The notes under the pieces are model-generated. The model was not told the origin of the DNA. It saw only the letters and a program-made list of their open reading frames with translations, and ran no database searches. A program made the position numbers and the translations under genes. Shown piece by piece: positions 17,953 through 28,363 of a stretch of 64,000 bases of DNA. Positions within the stretch are counted from its first letter, which is position 1. Every line of letters begins with the position of its first letter. The DNA is taken from NCBI RefSeq assembly GCF_032463525.1, contig NZ_CP135971.1:4154001-4218000 (forward strand), read 5' to 3'. Origin of the DNA: Pseudomonas sp. DTU_2021_1001937_2_SI_NGA_ILE_001. Its GTDB lineage: Bacteria > Pseudomonadota > Gammaproteobacteria > Pseudomonadales > Pseudomonadaceae.

Positions 17953-20172
17953 TCAATAGAGGTCGACCGGGTCGACGTCCAGCGACCAGCGCACCTGGCG
18001 CCCGCCGGGCATCTGCTCCAGTAGCGGGAGCCAGGCGTGCAACAGCTTGTGCAACGGTGCCCGTGCACTGGATTGCAGCAGCAGTTGCGCACGAAAGCGC
18101 CCGGCGCGGCGCTCCATGGGAGCCGGAACCGGGCCCAGAAGTTCGATGCCGCCGGCATCGAGTGCTGCGATCAACTGCTCGGCCTCGCTGCACGCCTGGT
18201 CGAGAAATTCCTCGGCCTGCCCCGGCTTGTGCGCTTCGGCACGCAGCAGCGCCAGGTGCGAGAACGGCGGCAGGCCGGCGGCGCGGCGCTCGCTCAGGGC
18301 CTGTTCGGCGAAGGCGAAGTAGCCCTGCTCGGTAAGCTGGATCAGCAGCGGGTGCTCGGCCAAATGGGTCTGGATGATCACCTTGCCGGGCTCTTCGGCC
18401 CGTCCGGCCCGCCCGGCAACCTGCACGATCAGCTGCGCCATGCGTTCGCTGGCGCGGAAGTCGCCGGAGAACAGCCCGCCATCGGCGTCGAGGATCGCCA
18501 CCAGGGTCACCCGTGGGAAATGATGCCCCTTGGCGAGCATCTGGGTGCCGACCAGGATGCACGGCTGGCCGCGCTGGATGGTCGCAAACAGCTGGTTCAT
18601 GGCGTCCTTGCGCGAGGTGCTGTCGCGGTCGACGCGCAGCACCGGGTAGTCCGGGAACAGAATCGCCAGGCGTTCCTCGGCGCGCTCGGTGCCGGCGCCG
18701 ATGGGTCGCAGGTCGACCTTCGAGCACGACGGGCACTGGTGCGGCACGCGCTCGACGTGCCCGCAATGGTGGCAGCGCAGTTCGCCGGAACGTTGGTGCA
18801 CGGTCATCCGTGCGTCGCAGCGCGGGCAGCCCGACAGCCAGCCGCAGTCGTGGCACAGCAGCGTCGGGGCGAAGCCGCGGCGATTGAGGAACACCAGCAC
18901 CTGTTGCCCGGCCGCCAGGGTCTGGCCGATGGCTTGCTGCATGGGGCCGGAGATGCCGCTGTCCAGGGGCCGGCTCTTCACGTCCAGGCGCAAAAAGCGC
19001 GGTTGCTGAGCGCCGCCGGCGCGCTGGGTGAGGCGCAGCAGGCCGTAGCGGCCGCTGTGGGCGTTGTGCAGGCTTTCCATCGATGGGGTGGCCGAGCCCA
19101 GCACGATGGGCACGTTTTCCTGGCGTGCGCGTACCACGGCCAGGTCGCGGGCGTGATAGCGCAGGCCTTCCTGCTGTTTATAGGAGCCGTCGTGCTCTTC
19201 GTCGATGATGATCAGCCCGGGGTTCTTCATGGGCGTGAACAGCGCCGAGCGGGTGCCGATGATGATGTCGGCATCGCCATCCCGGGCGGCCAGCCAATGG
19301 TCAAGGCGCTCGCGGTCGTTGACCGCGGAGTGCAGCAGGGCGATGCGCGCATTGAAGCGCTGCTCGAAGCGCGCCAGGGTCTGCGGGCCGAGGTTGATCT
19401 CGGGAATCAGCACCAGTGCCTGCTTGCCGGCCTCCAGGGTCTGGCGGATCAGTTGCAGGTAGACCTCGGTCTTGCCGCTGCCGGTGACGCCGGCCAGCAG
19501 AAAGGCATGGAAGCTGCCGAAACCGGCACGCACCGCCTCGCAGGCGGCGCGCTGCTCGGCATTGAGCGGCAGTTCCGGTTGCGCCAGCCAGTGCTCATGG
19601 CGGGCACTGGGGGCATGGCTGCGTACTTCGACCTCTACCAGCCCCTTGGCCAGCAGCAGGTTGAGGCTGTCGCGGTTGAGTTCTAGGCTGCCGAGCAGTT
19701 GATGGGCCACGCCATGCGGATGTTGGGCCAGGGTCGCCAGGGCTTCGCGCTGCTTGGGCGCGCGGGCGATGCGCGGGTCGTCGAGGCTGGCCCCTGGTGC
19801 GGCCTGCCAGAAGCGCTCCTGACGAGCTTCGGCCGGCTCGCCCTGGCGCAACAGCACCGGCAGCGCCCAGCTCAGCGTGTCCCCGAGGCTGTGCTGGTAG
19901 TACTGAGCGGTCCACAGGCACAGCTTGAACAGCGACGGTGGCAGCGGCGAGTGGCTGTCGAGCAGAGCCGTGGCGGGCTTGAGCTTGTCGGCCGGCACCT
20001 CGCTGTGGTCGGTGATTTCGATCAGCACGCCGATCATCTCCCGGCGGCCGAACGGCACCTTCAGGCGCATGCCCGGTTGCAGCGCGTTGCGCGGCACGCC
20101 AGCCGGGGCGCGGTAGTCGAACAGGCGACGCAGCGGCGAGGGCAGGGCAAGGCGCAGGATGACGTCGGGCAC
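17953..20172 (-). CDS. priA: Primosomal replication restart helicase PriA, GTG start
   Basis: 739 residues. Superfamily 2 helicase that reloads the replisome at stalled forks. Seen: N-terminal 3'-DNA-binding domain, Walker A AGVTGSGKTEVY, Walker B IIIDEEHDGSYKQQEG, and the eight-cysteine double zinc module from CHDCGWLSGCPRC to CPSC inserted in the helicase. The GTG at 20172 (VPDVILRLALPSPLRR) has a GGAAG site 7 bases upstream and matches the family N-terminus; an in-frame ATG at 20232 would add 20 residues of Pro/Ser-rich sequence. Divergent from rpmE. Confidence 0.96.
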   Translation of the reverse strand: MPDVILRLALPSPLRRLFDYRAPAGVPRNALQPGMRLKVPFGRREMIGVLIEITDHSEVPADKLKPATALLDSHSPLPPSLFKLCLWTAQYYQHSLGDTLSWALPVLLRQGEPAEARQERFWQAAPGASLDDPRIARAPKQREALATLAQHPHGVAHQLLGSLELNRDSLNLLLAKGLVEVEVRSHAPSARHEHWLAQPELPLNAEQRAACEAVRAGFGSFHAFLLAGVTGSGKTEVYLQLIRQTLEAGKQALVLIPEINLGPQTLARFEQRFNARIALLHSAVNDRERLDHWLAARDGDADIIIGTRSALFTPMKNPGLIIIDEEHDGSYKQQEGLRYHARDLAVVRARQENVPIVLGSATPSMESLHNAHSGRYGLLRLTQRAGGAQQPRFLRLDVKSRPLDSGISGPMQQAIGQTLAAGQQVLVFLNRRGFAPTLLCHDCGWLSGCPRCDARMTVHQRSGELRCHHCGHVERVPHQCPSCSKVDLRPIGAGTERAEERLAILFPDYPVLRVDRDSTSRKDAMNQLFATIQRGQPCILVGTQMLAKGHHFPRVTLVAILDADGGLFSGDFRASERMAQLIVQVAGRAGRAEEPGKVIIQTHLAEHPLLIQLTEQGYFAFAEQALSERRAAGLPPFSHLALLRAEAHKPGQAEEFLDQACSEAEQLIAALDAGGIELLGPVPAPMERRAGRFRAQLLLQSSARAPLHKLLHAWLPLLEQMPGGRQVRWSLDVDPVDLY

Positions 20173-20240
20173 GCGAGGACTTCCCAGTGGCGGAGAGGGC
20201 GGAGGCGCGATCTTAGCAGACCGTCGGTACAAGGGTTCGT

Positions 20241-20268
20241 TTGCGTAATGGCAATTGTCTGGTAATAT
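20241..20268 (+). promoter_or_regulatory. Candidate sigma70 promoter of rpmE
   Basis: TTGCGT (20241-20246) and TAATAT (20263-20268) with a 16-base spacer, about 70 bases before the rpmE ATG, in the 167-base divergent priA-rpmE gap. Plausible by consensus and position only. Confidence 0.4.
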
Positions 20269-20339
20269 CCCCCGCCTATTTTGCGTGCGGTATCCGACAA
20301 TCGTGTCGGGTGGCGGCCCGCCAGTCCGAGGAAGTAATC

Positions 20340-20561
20340 ATGAAAGCCGATATCCATCCAGTTTACGAAGCGATCGACGCCACCTGCAGCTGCGGCAACG
20401 TCATCAAGACCCGTTCCACCCTGGCCAAGCCTCTGAGCCTGGACGTGTGCAACGAGTGCCACCCGTTCTACACCGGTAAGCAGAAGACTCTGGACGTTGG
20501 TGGTCGTGTTGACCGCTTCAAGTCCCGCTTCGGTGCTTTTGGCGCTGCCAAGGCCAAGTGA
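20340..20561 (+). CDS. rpmE: 50S ribosomal protein L31 (zinc-binding form)
   Basis: 73 residues. Four cysteines at positions 16, 18, 37 and 40 (CSC and CNEC) make this the zinc-containing C+ type of L31, which bridges the ribosomal subunits and can be replaced by a zinc-free paralogue under zinc limitation. Start ATG at 20340 follows GAGGAAGTAATC. An intrinsic terminator follows 44 bases after the stop but within the next reading frame. Confidence 0.97.
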   Translation: MKADIHPVYEAIDATCSCGNVIKTRSTLAKPLSLDVCNECHPFYTGKQKTLDVGGRVDRFKSRFGAFGAAKAK

Positions 20562-20582
20562 TTCGGCTTGTGGAGCTGCCCG

Positions 20583-21380
20583 GTGGGCATCTTCAGATCG
20601 CAAAGAAAGGCGTCCCTCGTGGGCGCCTTTTTTGTTTCCGTGTTCTGGCTGGGCGCCGCCCAGGCATTCTGCCCCGCGCCGGCCGGCCTGCCCGAGGCGC
20701 GGGTACGCCAGGTCATCGATGGCGACACCCTGCGCCTGAGCGACGGCCGCAGTGTCCGGCTGATCGGCATCGACACGCCGGAACTCGCCCGGCGTGGCAA
20801 ACCGGCCCAGCCGCTGGCCGAGGCGGCGAAGCGGCGCCTGCAGGCGCTGGTACGCAGCAATGGCGACCGGGTGCGCCTGCGGGTCGGCCAACAGCCCAAG
20901 GATGGTTACGGGCGTACCCTGGCGCATGTCTATGGTCGGGACGGCAGCAATTTCGAGGCGCAGCTGCTCAGCGAAGGGCTGGGCTTTCGCGTGGTGATCG
21001 CCCCGAATGCCGCTCTGGCCGGTTGCCAGCGCGCCGCTGAGCGCCGCGCGCGGCAAGCGCGTCTGGGATTGTGGCGCCGCTCGCCGGTGCTGGCCGGGCA
21101 GCAGGTCCGGCGCCCCGGCTTTGCGCTGGTCGGCGGTCGGGTCATCGATGTGCGGCGCAATCGTGGCGGTGTCTGGCTGGAGCTGGATTCCGTGATGCTG
21201 CGCGTGGCACCGGACACGCTGCGACTGTTCGACGCAGGCCGGCTGGCGCAGCTCAAAGGCAAGCGCGTCGAAGCGCGTGGCTGGATCGTCGAACGCACCT
21301 CGCGCGGTGGTCTAAAGTCAGGACAGGCACGTTGGCTGATGCCGCTGAAACACCCGCAAATGCTGGATATCCTCGACTGA
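20583..21380 (+). CDS. Secreted thermonuclease-family (SNase-like) protein, GTG start
   Basis: 265 residues. The SNase core is clear: VRQVIDGDTLRL, the arginine and glutamate of VRLIGIDTPEL, and the second arginine of GYGRTLAHVY, equivalent to Arg35, Glu43 and Arg87 of staphylococcal nuclease. A second domain of about 90 residues (OB-like, from RRPGFALVGGRVIDVRRN) follows. Start chosen at GTG 20583 with GGAG 7 bases upstream, giving a proper signal peptide (FRSQRK n-region, hydrophobic core, AQA cleavage site before FCPAP). TTG at 20568 is an alternative. The rpmE terminator (20606-20633) lies inside this coding sequence, so expression depends on readthrough or an internal arrangement. Confidence 0.85.
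   Translation: MGIFRSQRKASLVGAFFVSVFWLGAAQAFCPAPAGLPEARVRQVIDGDTLRLSDGRSVRLIGIDTPELARRGKPAQPLAEAAKRRLQALVRSNGDRVRLRVGQQPKDGYGRTLAHVYGRDGSNFEAQLLSEGLGFRVVIAPNAALAGCQRAAERRARQARLGLWRRSPVLAGQQVRRPGFALVGGRVIDVRRNRGGVWLELDSVMLRVAPDTLRLFDAGRLAQLKGKRVEARGWIVERTSRGGLKSGQARWLMPLKHPQMLDILD
20606..20633 (+). terminator. Rho-independent terminator of rpmE, inside the downstream nuclease gene
   Basis: Arms AAAGGCGTCC (20606-20615) and GGGCGCCTTT (20621-20630) pair over 10 bases with one G-U, loop CTCGT, followed by a run ending in six T (20628-20633). This is a textbook intrinsic terminator, yet it overlaps the codons for the nuclease signal peptide. Confidence 0.8.
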
Positions 21381-21543
21381 GCCGGGCTGATCTTGCCTCA
21401 GTGCGACATTATCTATTGAGTTATTGCAATCCAACCATCCGCCCTCTTGACAGCTGTGACTGGTCAGTCTTGTGAGGATTTCGCATCTTGCGTATCCTCG
21501 GCGGTTCGTCTGTCCCACCGTAGAAAAAGCGGAATCCTATAAA

Positions 21544-22812
21544 ATGTCCGATCTTAAAACCGCTGCGCTTGAATACCACGCCCATCCTCGTCCGGGGAAA
21601 CTCAGCGTGGAACTCACCAAGCCGACTGCTACTGCCCGCGATCTGTCCCTGGCCTATAGCCCTGGTGTTGCCGAGCCTGTACGTGAAATTGGCCGCGACC
21701 CTGAGCTGGCCTACAAGTACACCGGCAAGGGTAACCTGGTAGCGGTCATTTCCGACGGTACCGCGATTCTCGGCCTGGGCGACCTGGGACCGCTGGCCTC
21801 CAAGCCGGTCATGGAAGGCAAAGGGGTTCTGTTCAAGCGTTTCGCCGGTATCGACGTGTTCGATATCGAGGTTGACTCCGAAAGCCCGCAGGCCTTCATC
21901 GACACCGTCAAGCGGATCTCCATCACCTTCGGCGGCATCAACCTGGAAGACATCAAGGCACCCGAGTGCTTCGAGATCGAAAAGGCCCTGATCGAACAGT
22001 GCGACATTCCGGTTTTCCATGATGACCAGCACGGTACTGCCATCGTGACCGCGGCTGGCATGATCAACGCCCTGGAAATCGTCGGCAAGAGCCTGGACAC
22101 CGCGAAGATCGTCTGCCTGGGCGCCGGTGCGGCGGCCATTTCCTGCATGAAGCTGCTGGTGAGCATGGGTGCGAAGATCGAGAACATCTTCATGATCGAC
22201 CGCTCCGGCGTCGTGCACTCCGGCCGCACCGACCTGAACCAGTACAAGGCTGCCTTCGCCCATGCCACCGAGAAGCGCACCCTGAGCGACGCCCTTGACG
22301 GAGCTGACGTGTTCGTCGGCCTGTCCGGTCCGAACCTGCTGAGCCCGGAAGACCTCAAGCGCATGGCCCGCGACCCGATCGTGTTCGCCTGCTCGAACCC
22401 TGACCCGGAAATCAAGCCTGAGCTGGCTCACGAGACCCGCAGTGACGTGATCATGGCCACCGGTCGTTCGGACTACCCGAACCAGGTCAACAACGTACTG
22501 GGCTTCCCGTTCATCTTCCGTGGTGCCCTGGACGTTCGTGCCAAGCGCATCAACGAAGAGATGAAGATCGCGGCGGCCAAGGCCCTGAGCGAGCTGGCCA
22601 AGCTGCCAGTGCCGCAGGAAGTCTGCGACGCCTACGGCGGCATCACCCTGGAATACGGCCGTGAGTACATCATTCCCAAGCCGCTGGACAGCCGTCTGCT
22701 GGGCGTGATCTCCGAAGCCGTGGCCAAGGCTGCCATCGAAAGCGGTGTGGCGACCCTGCCGTATCCGAAGCACTACCCACTGACCAGCGTCGACGAAGTG
22801 TTCAACGGCTGA
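21544..22812 (+). CDS. maeB: Malic enzyme (short form, no phosphotransacetylase domain)
   Basis: 422 residues. Oxidative decarboxylation of malate to pyruvate, probably NADP-dependent. Seen: [14 protein letters not shown], the metal/substrate block [16 protein letters not shown], and the nucleotide-binding [15 protein letters not shown]. It is only about half the size of enterobacterial MaeB because the C-terminal phosphotransacetylase-like domain is absent; there is no sign of truncation, as the frame ends cleanly before a strong terminator. ATG 21544 is chosen by family N-terminus ([19 protein letters not shown]). A perfect TTGACA at 21447-21452 could be its -35, but the -10 (near 21470) is poor. 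Confidence 0.93.
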   Translation: MSDLKTAALEYHAHPRPGKLSVELTKPTATARDLSLAYSPGVAEPVREIGRDPELAYKYTGKGNLVAVISDGTAILGLGDLGPLASKPVMEGKGVLFKRFAGIDVFDIEVDSESPQAFIDTVKRISITFGGINLEDIKAPECFEIEKALIEQCDIPVFHDDQHGTAIVTAAGMINALEIVGKSLDTAKIVCLGAGAAAISCMKLLVSMGAKIENIFMIDRSGVVHSGRTDLNQYKAAFAHATEKRTLSDALDGADVFVGLSGPNLLSPEDLKRMARDPIVFACSNPDPEIKPELAHETRSDVIMATGRSDYPNQVNNVLGFPFIFRGALDVRAKRINEEMKIAAAKALSELAKLPVPQEVCDAYGGITLEYGREYIIPKPLDSRLLGVISEAVAKAAIESGVATLPYPKHYPLTSVDEVFNG

Positions 22813-22827
22813 CAGCCGCTTCAAGCT

Positions 22828-22866
22828 CCAACAAAAAACCCTGGCCTTGCCAGGGTTTTTTGTTGG
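22828..22866. terminator. Bidirectional terminator between the malic enzyme gene and mrcA
   Basis: A perfect 17-bp stem (22828-22844 with 22850-22866) around a 5-base loop. The A6 run and T6 run inside the arms give each strand a T-tract after a CCCTGG/CCAGGG core, so it can serve both convergent genes. Confidence 0.92.
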
Positions 22867-22873
22867 AGCGCTA

Positions 22874-22940
22874 CAAGCTGCAAGCTGCAAGTTGAAAGCG
22901 GTGCCGGGGCCGGCTGCTTTTTCTTGAAGCTTGCAGCTTG
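22874..22940. repeat. CAAGCTGCAAGCT inverted repeat
   Basis: CAAGCTGCAAGCT (22874-22886) is repeated as its exact complement AGCTTGCAGCTTG (22928-22940), 41 bases apart. Similar CAAGC/GCTTG tracts occur at 12872-12908 and 38777-38808, suggesting a dispersed intergenic repeat family distinct from the REP units. Confidence 0.6.
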
Positions 22941-22948
22941 CCGCTGCT

Positions 22949-25390
22949 TTAAAAGAGGTCGATCGGCGCCGATTCGTCGGCTGGCAGCGGGCTGCCAGGG
23001 GCGCTGCCGCCCAGTTCGTTGACGCTCGGCGGTGTGTCTTCGCTCTTGAACAGCTCGAAGAACGCGTTGGGCGTGCTCGGCGTGGCAGCACGACCGCTGA
23101 CCGGGTCGACCCGCAGGCTGAGGATGCCATCAGGCTCGGGCTGCTGGTGCGGTGGCTTGTCCTTGAGCGCGGCGCTCATGTAGTCCATCCAGATCGGCAG
23201 TGCCACGGTGCCGCCGAACTCGTGGCGGCCCAGGCTTTCAGGCTGGTCGAAGCCGGTCCACACGGTGGTCACGTAGTCGGCGTTGTAGCCGGAGAACCAG
23301 GCGTCCTTGGACTCGTTGGTGGTACCGGTCTTGCCGGCAATGTCCGGGCGGTTCATCGACAGGGCGCGGCGCGCGGTGCCGCGCTTGATCACATCCTGCA
23401 GCATGCTGTTGAGGATGTAGGTGGTGCGTCCGTCCACCACTCGCTCGGCCACCAGCGGTGCTGGATGGTCGGTGGTGGAGGCGGGTGTCAGGCTGGTCAG
23501 CGGCGGCGTGTCGTGCACCGCGAAGGTCGAGGTGTCTGGTGCGGTCTTGGCCTCGTTGCTCGGTACGGTCGCCGGGTTGGCGGTGAACAGTACCTGGCCG
23601 TCGCGGTTCTCGATGGTCTGGATCAGGTACGGCGTGATCTTGTAGCCGCCGTTGGCGAAGGTGCTCCAGCCCGTGGCGATCTCCATCGGCGTCAGGGTCG
23701 CGGTGCCCAGGGCCAGCGAGAGGTTGCGCGGCAGGTCCTGTTTGGAGAAGCCGAAGCGAGTGATGTAGTCGATGGAGGTGTCGATGCCCAACTGCTGCAG
23801 CAGGCGGATCGAAACCAGGTTACGCGACTTGTACAGGGCCTCACGCAGGCGGATCGGGCCGAGGAAGGTGCCGTTGTCGTTCTTCGGCCGCCAGACCTTG
23901 TCCAGGTACTCGTCGACGAACACGATCGGTGCGTCGTTGACCAGGCTGGAGGCGGTGTAGCCGTTGTCCAGGGCGGCGCTGTACAGGAACGGCTTGAAGC
24001 TCGAACCTGGCTGACGCTTGGCCTGCATGGCGCGGTTGTAGTTGCTCTGTTCGAAGGAGAAGCCGCCGACCAGGGCGCGGATCGCACCGTTGCGTGGATC
24101 CAGCGACACCAGGGCGCTCTGCGCGGCGGGGATCTGGCTGAACTTCAGGCTGCCGTCGTCCTGACGCAGCACGCGGATCAGATCGCCGACCTGGGCCACG
24201 TCAGACGGCTGGCGTGGGTTGGCACCCATGCTGTTGGTGTTCAGGTAAGGGCGTGCCCACTTCATGCTCGCCCAGTCGACCAGCTCTTCTTTCTCGCCGT
24301 TGCGGGTCAGGACGCGCAGGCCGGTCTTGTCGACCTGGGTGACGATGGCCGGCTCCAGGCCGCTGATAGGGCGCTGCTTGGTCAGTTCCTGGGCCCAGGC
24401 CGCGCGGGTCATGCCTGGAAAGCGGCTTTCCGGCCCACGGTAGCCGTGGCGCTGGTCATATTCGATCAGGCCGCGCTGTACTGCCGTGTTGGCGTGCTCC
24501 TGCAGGTCGCTCGGCACCGTGGTGTAGACGCGGAAGCCTTCGGTGTAGGCGTCGCTGCCGTAACGGCCGACCATCTCGGCGCGCGCCATTTCTGCCACAT
24601 AGGGTGCGTACACTTCGGGCGTCGGTACGTGATAGCTGGCGTTCATCGGCTCGCTCAAGGCGGCCTGGTAGTCGCTCTGGCTGATCTTGCCGAGGTGATA
24701 CATGCGCCCCAGGATCCAGTCGCGGCGTTCCTTGGCGCGAGCCGGGTTGGCCAGCGGGTTGAAGCGCGAGGGCGCCTTGGGCAGGCCGGCGATGGTCGCC
24801 ATCTGCGCCAGGCTCACGTCACGGATCGACTTGCCGTAATACACCTGTGCTGCCGCCTCGATACCGTAGGCGCGGTTGCCCAGGTAGATCTTGTTGACGT
24901 ACAGCTCGAGGATCTCATCCTTGGTCAGCTGCCGCTCGATCTGCAGGGCCAGGAGAATCTCGGTGGTCTTGCGCGAGAAGCTGCGTTCGCTGGTCAGGAA
25001 GAAGTTCTTCGCCACCTGCATGGTGATGGTGCTGCCGCCGGTCTGGATATGGCCGCTCTTGACCAGTTGGCCAGCGGCGCGCACCAGGCTGGTGGGGTCG
25101 ACGCCATAGTGGTTCTCGAAGTTGTCGTCTTCGGCGGCCAGCAGGGCATTGATGAAATTGGGGGGAATGTCGGCGAAGCGCACGGGGGTGCGGCGCATTT
25201 CGCCAAACTCTGCTATCAGTTTGCCGTCGCTGCTGTAGACCCGCAGGGGGATCTGCAGTTGGATGCTGCGCAGGGCCTCGACCGATGGCAGGGTAGGGCT
25301 CAGGTAAAGAAAGGCTCCGCTCAGGCCAAGCAGCAGTGCACAGAACACCGCGACCAGGGACCACCAGAAAAACTTCAGCAGGCGTATCAA
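22949..25390 (-). CDS. mrcA: Penicillin-binding protein 1A (bifunctional peptidoglycan synthase)
   Basis: 813 residues, class A PBP (ponA in older Pseudomonas usage). One N-terminal membrane helix (about 9-30); glycosyltransferase 51 domain with AAEDDNFENHYGVDP and GGSTITMQVAKN; an OB-like/ODD region; and a transpeptidase domain with the active-site serine in PGSSFKP, then SRN and KTGTTNE motifs. The C-terminal tail is Pro/Ser-rich. It is divergent from pilM, a genus-conserved arrangement. The 204-base gap (25391-25594) must carry both promoters; none was assigned. Confidence 0.97.
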   Translation of the reverse strand: MIRLLKFFWWSLVAVFCALLLGLSGAFLYLSPTLPSVEALRSIQLQIPLRVYSSDGKLIAEFGEMRRTPVRFADIPPNFINALLAAEDDNFENHYGVDPTSLVRAAGQLVKSGHIQTGGSTITMQVAKNFFLTSERSFSRKTTEILLALQIERQLTKDEILELYVNKIYLGNRAYGIEAAAQVYYGKSIRDVSLAQMATIAGLPKAPSRFNPLANPARAKERRDWILGRMYHLGKISQSDYQAALSEPMNASYHVPTPEVYAPYVAEMARAEMVGRYGSDAYTEGFRVYTTVPSDLQEHANTAVQRGLIEYDQRHGYRGPESRFPGMTRAAWAQELTKQRPISGLEPAIVTQVDKTGLRVLTRNGEKEELVDWASMKWARPYLNTNSMGANPRQPSDVAQVGDLIRVLRQDDGSLKFSQIPAAQSALVSLDPRNGAIRALVGGFSFEQSNYNRAMQAKRQPGSSFKPFLYSAALDNGYTASSLVNDAPIVFVDEYLDKVWRPKNDNGTFLGPIRLREALYKSRNLVSIRLLQQLGIDTSIDYITRFGFSKQDLPRNLSLALGTATLTPMEIATGWSTFANGGYKITPYLIQTIENRDGQVLFTANPATVPSNEAKTAPDTSTFAVHDTPPLTSLTPASTTDHPAPLVAERVVDGRTTYILNSMLQDVIKRGTARRALSMNRPDIAGKTGTTNESKDAWFSGYNADYVTTVWTGFDQPESLGRHEFGGTVALPIWMDYMSAALKDKPPHQQPEPDGILSLRVDPVSGRAATPSTPNAFFELFKSEDTPPSVNELGGSAPGSPLPADESAPIDLF

Positions 25391-25423
25391 GGCTTTTGGG
25401 TTTCCAGAAAAAAGAATGGGTGA

Positions 25424-26658
<1,235 letters not shown>

Positions 26659-26659
<1 letters not shown>

Positions 26660-27219
26660 TGGCCCGGATCAACCTCCTGCCCTGGCGGGAACAGCTGCGC
26701 GAAGAGCGCAAGAAGCGCTTCATCACCGCGCTGGTCGGTGTGCTGGTAATCGCCGTGGCCATCGTGCTGCTGGTCGACCAGACCCTCAGTCGCGCCATCG
26801 ACGCGCAGAATGCCCGCAACGCCTATCTGCAGGGCCAATTGACGCAGCTCGATGCGCGCATCAAGGAAATCAGTGAACTCAAGAGTCGCCGCAAGCAGCT
26901 GCTGGAGCGCATGAAGATCATTCAGGACCTGCAAGGCAACCGGCCGATCATCGGCCGGGTGTTCGACCAGCTGGTGCGTACCTTGCCGGACGGCGTGTAT
27001 TTCACCGATGTGAAAATGAACGGCAATCTGATCGCCATCAACGGTGTCGCCGACTCCAACAATCGGGTTTCCGACCTGATGCGCAACCTGGACGCTTCCG
27101 ACTGGCTCGAGACGCCGGTGCTCATCGAGGTGAAGGCCAACGCCACGGACCAGACCAATGTCTTCCAGCTGACCGTGCGCCAGACCCAGCCGGCCGACGC
27201 AGAAGGAGCCAAGCCGTGA
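26659..27219 (+). CDS. pilN: Type IV pilus alignment protein PilN
   Basis: 186 residues, bitopic inner-membrane protein. The cytoplasmic N-terminal peptide MARINLLPWREQLREERKKR carries the conserved INLLPWR motif bound by PilM; one membrane helix (about 22-44) precedes a periplasmic coiled-coil/ferredoxin-like domain that dimerises with PilO. The start overlaps the pilM stop by one base (TGATG). Confidence 0.97.
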
Positions 27220-27839
27220 GTATTTCCGAATGGCTGGAAGGCCTGCGCAAGATCGATCTCAACGAGCTGGACATGAACAACGTCGGCAGCTGGCCGGCGG
27301 CAGTCAAGGTCATTGCCTGTGCCCTGGCCATGCTGCTGGTTCTGGCGCTGGGCTATTTTTTCTATATCCAGGACCTGGAGGCGCGACTCGACGGCGCGCG
27401 GACCAACGAAGGGCTGCTCAAGGACCAGTTCACCACCAAGGCCTTCCAGGCGGCGAACCTCGAGCCCTACAAGAAGCAGATGGTGGAAATGGAAAACACC
27501 TTCGGTGCGCTGCTGCGGCAATTGCCCAGCGACACCGAGGTACCGGGGTTGCTCGAAGACATTACCCGTACCGGTCTGGGCAGTGGCCTGGAATTCGAGG
27601 AAATCAAGCTGCTGCCTGAAGCCGCCCAGCAGTTCTACATCGAGTTGCCGATCCAGATCACCGTAGTGGGTGGCTATCATGACCTGGCCACTTTCGTCAG
27701 CGGCGTGGCCAGCCTGCCGCGGATCGTCACGCTGCACGATTTCGAGATCAAGCCCGTCGATGCCAAGAACCCGAACAGGCTGCGCATGAACATCCTGGCC
27801 AAGACCTACCGTTACAACGATCAGGGGCTGAACAAATGA
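27216..27839 (+). CDS. pilO: Type IV pilus alignment protein PilO, GTG start
   Basis: 207 residues. Cytoplasmic N-terminus, one membrane helix (about residues 29-50), coiled coil and periplasmic domain; partners PilN and the lipoprotein PilP to link the inner-membrane platform with the PilQ secretin. The GTG start overlaps the pilN stop by 4 bases (GTGA). The block FGALLRQLPSDTEVPGLLEDITRTG is the family core. Confidence 0.96.
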   Translation: MSISEWLEGLRKIDLNELDMNNVGSWPAAVKVIACALAMLLVLALGYFFYIQDLEARLDGARTNEGLLKDQFTTKAFQAANLEPYKKQMVEMENTFGALLRQLPSDTEVPGLLEDITRTGLGSGLEFEEIKLLPEAAQQFYIELPIQITVVGGYHDLATFVSGVASLPRIVTLHDFEIKPVDAKNPNRLRMNILAKTYRYNDQGLNK

Positions 27840-28363
27840 GGGCGGTGCGTCTGTTGTGTGCCTGCCTGGCATTGCTGGGCCTGACGGGGTGCGGCGGCAA
27901 TGACGATGTCGGCGACCTGGCGGCGTTCGTGACCGAGGCCCGTGAACGACCTACCGGCGCCATCGAGCCGCTGCCCAAGTTCCGCCCCTACGAAGCGTTT
28001 ACCTACAACGCGGCAAGCCTGCGCAGCCCGTTCATGCCGCCAATGAAGATCGATGCGCTGAGCCGGCAGAAGGGCTCGAGGCTGGTCAAGCCCGACGAGG
28101 CACGGGTCAAGCAATTCCTCGAAGGCTTCAACATCGAGACCTTCGAAATGGTCGGAACCATCGGCAACGATTCGGGTACATTTGCGCTGCTCAAGGGAGC
28201 GGGCGGGGTGCACAGGGTCAAGGTGGGCGATTACCTGGGGCGTAACGACGGTCGGATCGTATCGGTGAGCGATACGCAGATCGATGTCATCGAAATTGTT
28301 CCAGATGGAGAGGGGGGCTGGCTGGAAAGGCCGCGCACCATTTCCCTCAAGGAGCGCTCATGA
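27836..28363 (+). CDS. pilP: Type IV pilus lipoprotein PilP
   Basis: 175 residues. Lipoprotein signal peptide with lipobox LTGC (Cys at about residue 18), a flexible linker, then a small beta domain (MVGTIGNDSGTFALLKGAGGVHRVKVGDYLGRNDG) that docks on the PilQ N0/N1 region. Overlaps pilO by 4 bases (ATGA) and pilQ by 4 bases. Confidence 0.96.
   Translation: MRAVRLLCACLALLGLTGCGGNDDVGDLAAFVTEARERPTGAIEPLPKFRPYEAFTYNAASLRSPFMPPMKIDALSRQKGSRLVKPDEARVKQFLEGFNIETFEMVGTIGNDSGTFALLKGAGGVHRVKVGDYLGRNDGRIVSVSDTQIDVIEIVPDGEGGWLERPRTISLKERS

Noticed and set aside
16063..18024. 653-codon plus-strand frame opposite argS
   Set aside because: Antisense shadow; argS is complete with its class I signature.
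22931..25423. 830-codon plus-strand frame opposite mrcA
   Set aside because: Antisense shadow of a gene with all PBP1a motifs intact; no domain recognisable.
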